30,693 nt of DNA from JAKASX01 sp035534495 (GTDB lineage: Bacteria > Acidobacteriota > Terriglobia > Acidiferrales > UBA7541), in the NCBI GenBank assembly GCA_035534495.1, contig DATLRW010000028.1, positions 1-30,693 of the forward strand. The letters run 5' to 3'. Positions 1 through 6,551 of this stretch are shown here, one piece after another. Position 1 is the stretch's first letter; each line of letters starts with the position of its first letter. A program made the position numbers and the translations under genes. Under the pieces are notes generated by a model that was given only the letters and a program-made list of their open reading frames with translations, searched no databases and was not told the DNA's origin.

Positions 1-186
1 CGGTCGCCCGTTCTACTCCGCGTAAAACTTCGCGCATTCCTGCTCGGCGAACTGGTCGAAGCCGGCTCGATCGAGAACCTCGTTCACCCGCTTGTAAAAC
101 GGGTGCCCCGGCCCTTGCGCCAACTCGCTCTGGCTGATCCAAAGCCGCTCCTGCCGCTGCCTCCGCCTTCGCGTTCCCATCGCCAT
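1..186 (-). pseudogene. IS1182/IS5-superfamily transposase, N-terminal fragment with premature stop
   Basis: This is the first part of a DDE transposase of the type that opens with MGTRR, a basic stretch, an xxHPFYxxxN motif and GFDxF. Translation starts at the ATG at 186-184, or at a second ATG at 180-178. An AGGAG lies 8 nt before the first ATG, which is why I chose it. After 57 codons the frame reaches FYAE and then a TAG at 15-13. The codons beyond the TAG read NGRP. Relatives continue with a GRPSxPPG motif at this point, so the TAG looks like a nonsense change inside a once longer gene and not a true end. The rest lies outside the window. No inverted repeat for this element could be identified. 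Family assignment rests on recalled sequence similarity only. Confidence 0.65.
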
Positions 187-415
187 CGAGTCTGCTCCTG
201 AACTCTCGATGAGCATTCTACGGAGATCCCTTGCACATACAAGTGACATCACGCTACAAATCCAAGAAATCTTTCGTGCCCGACTTTCACCACGGGCTGC
301 TAGGGTATGAACGCAGATTGACACGACGCCTCCGTGCCGAGGCCGGAATCGTCAAATGGAGGCGGCGGGCCAATGGGATTAGACCTGTGGTTGGCGTTCA
401 GCTTTTCCAGTTGGC
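187..415. other. Non-coding stretch between transposase fragment and lysR
   Basis: I see no gene here. It lies upstream of the transposase fragment and downstream of the LysR gene. At 222-233 it holds a 12-bp string, GGAGATCCCTTG, identical to the start of the dispersed repeat at 2463-2474. The base composition looks lower in GC than the window average, like the LysR gene next to it. No terminator hairpin with a T-run was found. Confidence 0.5.
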
Positions 416-1297
416 TCACGTGGAGAGAAACTTCTGCTTAACGCAATCGGTGAACAACTGTAATGCATGGGATCGGTTTTCGGGGCTGTATGCTATTCCA
501 CACTCTACCGTGGGCGAATTTTGTAGCCGGCGAAAAATCACGCCGTTGCCGTGAAGTGGTTGGGCAGCAGAATCGCAAACCACAGCTAGGCCGAATCCGG
601 CCGTGACGAGTTCCATGCGCATATGCAAATTCTCTATTTCAAGCACGATATTCAGGGTCATTTTGTATTTCTGGCAGAGCCCAAGCACCATGTCATAGCC
701 AAACGGATTCACATGTCGCGGGAACAGAAGGTTCGGCTCCCCGGCTAGTTCGCGTATCGAAATGGATCGGCGCAGCGCCAAGGGATGTTTTGCAGGCATG
801 GCAACGACGAATTGTTCATGAAGGAGGGTTTCGACCACGAGCCCCGCTGTATTGTTAGGCAGCGCAATGAATCCAACGTCGACGCGGCCATCGCGGATGA
901 GTTGGATATTGTGTCCTATCACGTCACGCAACGAAATCCGCACATGGGGATATAGGTTCGTGAACGTCTTTACGGCCCTTGCAACGATGTTGGTTCTCGC
1001 CGGGGTGTATCCCAGGACTAAATGCCCCACCAGTCCGCGGTTTGCTTGTGCCGCCAAGTCCGCGGCGTGCGCCACTCGCGCCATAATCTGACGTGCTTCG
1101 TTTGCAAACGCGCGACCCGCATCCGTAAGTTCAACCCTCCGACTGGTTCTGTGCAGCAGTTCTACTCCCAATTCTTCCTCGAGTTGCCGGATCTGTCTGG
1201 TTAGGGGAGGTTGGCTGAAGTGCAGCCGTTCCGCGGCCCGGGTGAAATGCAACTCTTCGGATAAGGCGATGAAATACCGAAGTTGTCTCAGTTCCAT
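416..1297 (-). CDS. LysR-family transcriptional regulator
   Basis: A 293-residue DNA-binding regulator with the usual LysR length and layout. The N-terminal winged helix-turn-helix covers about residues 1-60, with the recognition region near 18-37 (FTRAAERLHFSQPPLTRQI). A linker helix follows, and the periplasmic-binding-protein-like effector domain runs from about residue 90 to 290. The start ATG at 1297-1295 has GGAGG four bases upstream, and the sequence opens with the classic MELRQLRYF. The N-terminus resembles the BenM/CatM/HcaR group that senses aromatic compounds, but the effector cannot be read from sequence. LysR genes often control a divergent neighbour; here an IS630 element begins about 39 bp upstream and separates it from the plus-strand tonB-type gene. 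GC content is visibly lower than in the genes beyond 2600, which suggests acquired DNA. Confidence 0.9.
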   Translation of the reverse strand: MELRQLRYFIALSEELHFTRAAERLHFSQPPLTRQIRQLEEELGVELLHRTSRRVELTDAGRAFANEARQIMARVAHAADLAAQANRGLVGHLVLGYTPARTNIVARAVKTFTNLYPHVRISLRDVIGHNIQLIRDGRVDVGFIALPNNTAGLVVETLLHEQFVVAMPAKHPLALRRSISIRELAGEPNLLFPRHVNPFGYDMVLGLCQKYKMTLNIVLEIENLHMRMELVTAGFGLAVVCDSAAQPLHGNGVIFRRLQNSPTVECGIAYSPENRSHALQLFTDCVKQKFLST

Positions 1298-1336
1298 TAA
1301 GCCTCCGGTTTACAGAAGAATTTGCGGGCAAATCTA

Positions 1337-1348
1337 GTGTAGTGCGTC
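1337..1348 (+). repeat. IS630 left terminal inverted repeat
   Basis: GTGTAGTGCGTC is the exact reverse complement of the right end at 2448-2459. It is preceded by the TA target dinucleotide. Confidence 0.92.
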
Positions 1349-1393
1349 ACATATATATGTACTTGTTGCCTGCCCTTGGGTATCCTGCCCGGC

Positions 1394-2462
1394 ATGAGCC
1401 GGAGAGCCGAACCGATCCTGCTTTCCGTTCAGGAACGTGCCACCTTGCAAACTTGGGCCAGAGCCAGAAGTCAGCCGCAGCGCCTCGTTCAGCGGGCACA
1501 GATCATCCTGTTGGCCGCCGACGGAGTCGAGAACCAGGAGATTGCCCGCCGCGTGCATGTCTCGCGACCTACGGTGCAACTCTGGCGTGGGCGGTTTCTG
1601 GCCCTGCGCACCGCCGGTTTGGAGAAGGACGCCCCTCGTCCCGGCCGCATCCCCGCCATCAGCGACCGGAAGAGGGCGGCGATTGTGGAAGCCGCACTGC
1701 ACAGCCAACCGCCTAACGCTACACACTGGAGTACCCGGTCGATGGCCAAAGCGCAAGGCGTCAGCGAAGCGACGGTGCGGCGCATTTGGAGGCAGCACAG
1801 CTTGCGGCCGCACCGTATCTCGACCTGCAAGGTCAGTCGCGATCCCCGGTTCGTGGAAAAGCTCATCGATGTCGTGGGCCTTTATCTCAACCCGCCCGAT
1901 CGGGCGCTGGTGCTGTGCGTGGATGAAAAGAGCCAAATTCAGGCCCTCGACCGAACCCAGCCGGGTCTGCCGCTGCGGCACGATGACGCACGACTACACG
2001 CGCCACGGCACCACGACCTTGTTCGCGGCTCTCTCGACGCTCGACGGCGCCGTCATCGGGGACTGCATGCCGCAGCACCGGCATCAGGAGTTCACCCGCT
2101 TCCTCAAGCGCGTCGACCTCGAAACGCCCAGCGAAATGGACTTGCACCTGATCGTCGATACTTACGCCACTCACAAGCATCCTGCTGTCGAGCGTTGGTT
2201 GCGCCGCCACCCGCGCTTCCACCTGCACTTTACTCCTACGGCTTGTTCCTGGCTCAAGTTGGTCGAACGCTGGTTTGGCAATCTCACCCAACCGTGCCTG
2301 CGCCGCGCCTCCTTCCACAACGTGCAGGAGCTGACCCAGGCCATCGACGACTACATCAGAAATCATAACCAAACCCCACGCGTCTTCGTCTGGAGTGCCC
2401 CGGTCGAACGCATCCTGAAAAAGGCCGCCAAATGTAAAGAAGCGTTGGACGCACTACACTAG
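1394..2462 (+). pseudogene. IS630-family transposase, frameshifted
   Basis: The DDE transposase of the surrounding element. The first frame starts at the ATG at 1394 and reads about 194 residues. It covers the N-terminal helix-turn-helix region (about residues 30-70) and the first catalytic Asp in LCVDEKSQ (about residue 177), ending in QPGLPL near 1975. From 1971 the continuation is in the next frame: GTMTHDY, RHGTTT, the second Asp in IVDTYATHKHP and the catalytic Glu in SWLKLVERWFGNL, to the stop at 2460-2462. Relatives have a few residues (KPGR-like) between the two parts. The junction is one CCGCTG (1970-1975), which fits loss of a short segment, not a multiple of three, between two CCGCTG copies. 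A programmed frameshift is possible but I see no slippery run at the junction. A TTG at 1376 is a less likely start. Confidence 0.8.
2448..2459 (-). repeat. IS630 right terminal inverted repeat
   Basis: GACGCACTACAC mirrors the left end. It also encodes the last residues of the transposase, and the stop codon is completed only by the flanking TA plus G. Confidence 0.92.
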
Positions 2463-2510
2463 GGAGATCCCTTGCCGTTTCGCTCCTCCGAATGACAGCG
2501 CGCCGAGGGC
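2461..2510. repeat. Dispersed intergenic repeat, copy 1
   Basis: The segment opens with AGGGAGATCCCTTG and ends with GAATGACAGCGCGCCGAG (2490-2507). A second copy at 13761-13819 has AGAGAGATTCCTCG and GAATGACAACGCGCCGAG, so both ends match while the middle differs. Elements of this form, a G-A-T-C-C-rich start and a GAATGACA end, are common between genes in acidobacterial and some other genomes; that is recalled knowledge and was not searched. Confidence 0.6.
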
Positions 2511-2535
2511 GGCGAGGCGTAAACTGGATCGTAGG

Positions 2536-2548
2536 AGCAACGGGGACA
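2536..2548. repeat. 13-bp repeat, inverted copy at 3665-3677
   Basis: AGCAACGGGGACA here is the exact reverse complement of TGTCCCCGTTGCT at 3665-3677. The two copies bracket the tonB-domain gene. This may be a scrap of another dispersed repeat; no function is claimed. Confidence 0.5.
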
Positions 2549-2568
2549 GAAGCGGGATCGCGAATTGC

Positions 2569-2588
2569 GGATTTGAAATTTCAAATCC
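2569..2588. repeat. 20-bp perfect palindrome upstream of tonB-domain gene
   Basis: GGATTTGAAATTTCAAATCC is fully self-complementary and lies about 30 bp before the start of the next gene. Its left arm is part of ATTGCGGATTTG (2564-2575), which recurs at 2606-2617, directly before the coding sequence. It could be an operator, a hairpin in the mRNA leader or a degenerate repeat. There is no T-run, so a terminator is unlikely. Confidence 0.6.
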
Positions 2589-2619
2589 TAGATCACCGAT
2601 TCAATATTGCGGATTTGGA

Positions 2620-3660
2620 ATGGCGGAAGTGATGGCGACGGGGAAAGCGTTGAAGCGGGCGGCATTTGCGTTGGCGGCGGCCGCGTGGCTGATGGCGAGC
2701 GCGGGGATGCCCGCTTGGGCGCGCAACCCCAGCAATTCGGCGGCCGCGGCTCTGGTGACCAAGGGCCTGGACGCCAGCAACATCGAGGCAAAAGGGGCGC
2801 CGGCCTTTCGCTTGGAGGCGCGGATTCGAGTCGAGCCCGGCGGGGGGCAACCCGAAGAAGGCAAACTGGTTTTGATCCGGACTCCGGCCGGCTGGTGGCA
2901 CCAGGAGATAACGCTTCCCGGCTACCACAACATCGAAATCTCAAGTGAAATGAAGCTGTGGACGAAGAGCACGGCGAACTACCTGCCGTTCCCCGTATTT
3001 CTCACCGGGCGGGCGGTGAACATTTGGAACTGGCTGCGGCACGCGGGAGGACAACAGCTCAGCGGTCCGCAAACGTCGGCGGCGACCGGCGAGGCGTGCG
3101 TGACGGCGACGATCTCTGCCGACGTGCTGCGTTATTGCTTCGATTTGCTCAGCGGGAACCTGACGAGAGTGGTGGATAGCCGGTGGAACATGGCGTTTCG
3201 CTACTCGGAATATGCGCCGTTTGGAACGAAAAGCTTTCCGCGGCTCATGGAAGTGGGGCGTAGGGGCGAAAATCCGTTCATCGAGATTCGCGTCGTGCAG
3301 CTCGCCGAGGAGGAAAAACCGGATTTGCGGCTCTTTTTGCCGGTGAAGGGAGCCAAACAGACGCCCTCGGAGGCCGCCTGCGACAAGGTCGAGGCGGCGC
3401 AAGTGGAAAAGATGGTTCCACCGGGATATCCGCCAGAGGCCCAGAGAGCCGGGATCTCCGGAATCGTGAAGCTATACGCGGAGGTGGGCACCGACGGAAT
3501 AGCTCGCGGAATGTGGCCGGTGAATTCCCCGACGCCCGTTTTGACATACGCCGCGATTAACGCCATCCGCCGCTGGAGATATCGACCGCGAACCTGCCAG
3601 TCAACCGGAACCAAATTGCCGCAAATCCAATTGATTACCATCGTATTCAGCTCACCCTAG
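2620..3660 (+). CDS. Secreted protein with TonB C-terminal domain
   Basis: A 346-residue protein. Residues 8-34 form a basic, then hydrophobic N-terminus (KALKRAAFALAAAAWLM) ending in AWA, a likely signal peptide. A middle region (about 45-255) matches no family I recognise. The C-terminal 80 residues are a TonB-type domain: YPPEAQRAGISG, then VKLYAEVGTDG, then a helix AAINAIRRWRYRP. In canonical TonB this domain contacts outer-membrane receptors and is tethered by an N-terminal membrane helix and a proline-rich linker; no proline-rich linker is visible here, so the protein may be periplasmic rather than a true energy transducer. The start is uncertain between ATG 2620 and ATG 2632, neither with a strong ribosome site. 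The next gene also encodes an outer-envelope protein. Confidence 0.8.
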   Translation: MAEVMATGKALKRAAFALAAAAWLMASAGMPAWARNPSNSAAAALVTKGLDASNIEAKGAPAFRLEARIRVEPGGGQPEEGKLVLIRTPAGWWHQEITLPGYHNIEISSEMKLWTKSTANYLPFPVFLTGRAVNIWNWLRHAGGQQLSGPQTSAATGEACVTATISADVLRYCFDLLSGNLTRVVDSRWNMAFRYSEYAPFGTKSFPRLMEVGRRGENPFIEIRVVQLAEEEKPDLRLFLPVKGAKQTPSEAACDKVEAAQVEKMVPPGYPPEAQRAGISGIVKLYAEVGTDGIARGMWPVNSPTPVLTYAAINAIRRWRYRPRTCQSTGTKLPQIQLITIVFSSP

Positions 3661-3664
3661 CTCT

Positions 3665-3677
3665 TGTCCCCGTTGCT
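3665..3677. repeat. 13-bp repeat, inverted copy of 2536-2548
   Basis: TGTCCCCGTTGCT, five bases after the tonB-domain stop codon, mirrors AGCAACGGGGACA upstream of the same gene. Confidence 0.5.
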
Positions 3678-3812
3678 TCGGGCACCCATCGGCTTGCACC
3701 GGCATGGCGCAGGCGATGGCGGCCCGGCCGAAAGTGTCCGCGCCGCTCGGTTTGCAGGGGCCGGCCGCTTCGTGGTTGTCTGTGAAGATCAACCCAATTG
3801 GCGAGGTTTTTC

Positions 3813-4937
3813 ATGGCAAAGTTCTTCGGCTGGTATCTGCTTTTTACCCTCCTGGCGGCGCTCGGGGCGCGGGCGCAAGTGGTTGAGTTCACGGGCGGCG
3901 ATCGTTTGACGGGGAAATGGGTGAGCGTGAAGGGGGACAAAATCGCCTTCCAATCGAACATGGTCGGAATGGTTTCGATTCCCGTGGGCAAGGTGAAATC
4001 GCTCATGATCGAGGAGCCGGTCGTGGCGATTGTGGCCGGCGGGAAAAAGATCTCCGGCAAGGGGGCGTGGCTCGAGAACGGGGTCTGGACGGTCGAAGCA
4101 GGGGGCGCCGGGCGAACCATCGCTTCGGAAAACCTGCGGGAGATCATTCCGGCGGCGGCGTATCGCCAGGTCAAGGCCGAGACGTCCGCCAAGCCGTGGC
4201 GCGGCTGGAAGGGTGGCACGACGTTTGGCTACAGCCTGCAGCAGGGCGATCAGCAATCCCGCACGTTGAGCGTCGGGGTGAATGCCGTGCGGCGACAGAT
4301 GGGTTCCGGCGGCATAAGCGAGCGCTGGCGCACGAACTACACCTTCAACATGCTCTTTGCCAACGCCAAAAGCGGAGGGGTGGAGGTGAAGTCCAACAGC
4401 CTGAGCACGGCGCTGCGGCAGGATTATTTCTTTCGGCCGCACAATTTTCTCTTCGTGCTCGGCGAGGCCGATCATATCCAGTCGCAAAGCCTGTCCCTGC
4501 GCCAGACCTACGGCGGAGGGTACGGGCGCGATCTGACGGCGGGAAAGCGCCTGAAGATCAGCCTGCTGGCCGGCGCGACGTTTGAAAATCAGAAATTTAT
4601 CCACTCGCCGGCCGAGCAGTACGGCGAAGCGCTCCTGGGCGAACAGGCCGGGATCCAATTCAACGGCGAGATCCGGTTCGACCACTCGCTGAATTTCTAT
4701 CCGAATCTTTCGAGCGCAGGCCAGTTCCGCTTCGATACCACGTCGACGCTGGCGTTCAAGCTGAATTCGTGGCTCAACGCAAATCTGGGCGTGATCGATT
4801 TCTACGTGAGCCGGATTCCGGCCGGGTCGGCGACCACCGTGACGGTGATCGGGCCCGGGGGAACGATTACGACAACGACCACGCCGGCGCACAACAACAA
4901 TCTGACGATTACCGCGGGGATTGGGGCGAATTTCTAG
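3813..4937 (+). CDS. DUF481-family outer-membrane protein
   Basis: A 374-residue exported protein. The ATG at 3813 has GCGAGG six bases upstream and begins a clear signal peptide (MAKFFGWYLLFTLLAALGARA, cleaved near residue 21). Residues 22-110 form a small beta domain with the pattern GDRLTG...GDKIAF...GMVSIPVGKV, common at the front of these proteins. From about residue 125 the sequence alternates as expected for beta strands (GTTFGYSLQQGDQQSRTLSVGVNA, rich in aromatic and polar pairs) and it ends in Phe, the usual outer-membrane assembly signal. This matches the DUF481/YdiY group, whose function is not well defined. A TTG at 3798 is in frame but has poorer signals. The gene ends 41 bp from the convergent permease pseudogene. 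Confidence 0.82.
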   Translation: MAKFFGWYLLFTLLAALGARAQVVEFTGGDRLTGKWVSVKGDKIAFQSNMVGMVSIPVGKVKSLMIEEPVVAIVAGGKKISGKGAWLENGVWTVEAGGAGRTIASENLREIIPAAAYRQVKAETSAKPWRGWKGGTTFGYSLQQGDQQSRTLSVGVNAVRRQMGSGGISERWRTNYTFNMLFANAKSGGVEVKSNSLSTALRQDYFFRPHNFLFVLGEADHIQSQSLSLRQTYGGGYGRDLTAGKRLKISLLAGATFENQKFIHSPAEQYGEALLGEQAGIQFNGEIRFDHSLNFYPNLSSAGQFRFDTTSTLAFKLNSWLNANLGVIDFYVSRIPAGSATTVTVIGPGGTITTTTTPAHNNNLTITAGIGANF

Positions 4938-4978
4938 GGTGGTGAATGGCGCGCTCGCCGCTGCCGGGCGCGATGCAG

Positions 4979-6334
4979 TCAGCGAATGGCGGAGGGAAGA
5001 GCCGGGACGCGGCGACGATAGAAACGGCTCGCCGCGTAGATCGCCGGGCCGGCGGCGATCAGGAGCATATCGAGTGTCAAGGCGTTGAACGGGCCGGCGG
5101 GCTGCGTGGCGTTTCGCACGAAGGCCAGACCGATGAGCAGGGTCGGCGTAACGCAGACAGCGACGGCCCCGGCGAGGCCGCCCGGCACGCGAAACGGCCG
5201 CGGCAACTTCGGCTCGCGCAGGCGCAGGGCCACCAGCGCGGCAAATTCCAACAGCACACTCAGACCCGAGAGAAGCACGTCCATCACCGCCAGAGCGACG
5301 AATCCCAATCCGAACGCGAACGCCCAACCGACGGCGCAGGCCGCGATGGCGACCCAGGGCATGCCGGTGCGTTTGTTGCGGCGGGCGAAAATGCGGGGCA
5401 AATAGCCGTCTTCGGTCATGACGAGCGGAATGCGGGAAAGAGACAACATAAGCGCGTTGAACGTTGCGCACGCCCCAATCACGCCGCCGGTCGCGATGGC
5501 CGCGGCCAGCCATTCGCCTCAGAAACGACGGCCCAGATCGACCCAGCCGCCCGTCGTCCAGGAGGCGGGATCGATGCCGGAGCGGGCGACGGCGGCGATG
5601 GGCGTCAGATAGACGAGGGCGATCATCACCAGCGAAACCGCCATGGTGAGCGGGTAGGAGCGGCGGGGATTTTCGACTTCGGCGGCGAAGGTCGAGGGAT
5701 TGTCCCAGCCCATCAGGTTCCACATGGCGATCAGAATGCTGCCCATCCAATCGGCGCGGCCCGGGGGCGCGTGCCGGGCCAGGCCGGCGGCCGGCGCGGA
5801 ATGGGCCAGGGCCAGGACGACGAGCACGACAAACGGTCCGAGCAGCACGACCCCCAGGAAAATCGAGCTGATCCCGACGGCGCGCGCGCCCCAGACGTTC
5901 CACACCGTGCATATCAGAATCATGCCGAGGCCGAGAATGGTGGGCCAATGGCCGGCCGAGAGAGCGGGGAAGAAGTGGGAGATGTAGAAGACGAAGAGGG
6001 TGGGATAAAGGGCCATGTCGAAGACGCTGCCCACCATGGTCAGCCAGGCTTCCTGAAATCCCCAGAAGGGGCCCATGGCCCGCGTGACCCAGACGTAGAA
6101 ACCGCCCTCCTCGGGCAGGGCCGTGGACAGCTCGGAGACCATCATCGCCGTCGGCAGGCTCCAAACCAGCGGCACCAGCAGCAGGATCAGCAGAGCGCCG
6201 CCGTAGCCGGCGCCTTGAATAATGTCCTCGGTGCCGTAGGGTCCGCCGGAGACGATGAAAAACGTGGCGGCAATCAGGGGCAGAAGGGCCAGTTTGCGCC
6301 AGCGCGCCGGCGAAGTGGCCGACCTGCCGTTCAA
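4979..6334 (-). pseudogene. APC-family amino-acid permease interrupted by one in-frame TGA
   Basis: A transporter of the amino acid-polyamine-organocation superfamily, split by TGA at 5521-5519. Upstream of it lie about 271 codons with helix 1 (PLIAATFFIVSGGPYGTEDI), EEGGFYVWVTRAMGPFWGF and NLMGWDNPSTFAAEVENPRRSYP. Downstream, in the same frame, lie about 179 codons with ACATFNALMLSLSRIPLVMTEDGYLP and several helices. Read through, the protein would be about 451 residues with about 12 helices, normal for the family. The junction reads GRRF-stop-GEWLAAA; a Gly codon GGA changed to TGA would restore a plausible GRRFGGEW. The TTG at 6334-6332 is the chosen start because AGGA precedes it by five bases; a GTG at 6349 is the alternative. 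The protein could also be truncated but expressed. The substrate cannot be deduced. Confidence 0.82.
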
Positions 6335-6445
6335 CGGTTTCCTCGCCACTTGCGCGGTTCCCGCATAACGCGCAGAGTTTAGCACCAAGCCGCCCGGCCG
6401 CTGCCGCCGGCCGAACACCGAACGGTTCTTTTTCTCGCGCGGGGT

Positions 6446-6473
6446 TTGTCGAACCGGAATCGACCGATACAAT
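6446..6473 (+). promoter_or_regulatory. Candidate sigma70-type promoter for treZ operon
   Basis: TTGTCG (6446-6451), a 16-bp spacer and TACAAT (6468-6473) resemble -35 and -10 boxes. They lie in the divergent gap between the permease pseudogene and treZ, about 80 bp before the treZ start. Only consensus similarity supports this. Confidence 0.45.
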
Positions 6474-6551
6474 CGAAAGAACGTGGCGGGAGCGCATGCG
6501 TTTGCCATTCTTGAAACTGCCGGCGAAATTCGCGCGGTGAGGGACTACTTC

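Larger units (their letters stand above)
1337..2459 (+). mobile_element. IS630-family insertion sequence, complete to both ends
   Basis: The element is 1,123 bp, typical of IS630. Its ends are the 12-bp perfect inverted repeats GTGTAGTGCGTC (1337-1348) and GACGCACTACAC (2448-2459). It is flanked on both sides by TA (1335-1336 and 2460-2461), the expected IS630/Tc1-mariner target duplication. The symmetry extends one base further, to C and G, outside the TA. The single transposase gene fills the element but is frameshifted. A 12-bp AT palindrome (1349-1360) lies directly inside the left repeat and may contribute to the transposase promoter. If the element is removed, the empty site would join position 1334 to a TA followed by GGGAGATCCC, so it inserted at the edge of a dispersed repeat. 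Confidence 0.92.

Noticed and set aside
5519..5521. Selenocysteine or other UGA recoding in the permease
   Set aside because: APC permeases are not known as selenoproteins, a Gly is expected at the site, and no selenocysteine machinery is visible in the window. A nonsense change or read error is simpler.
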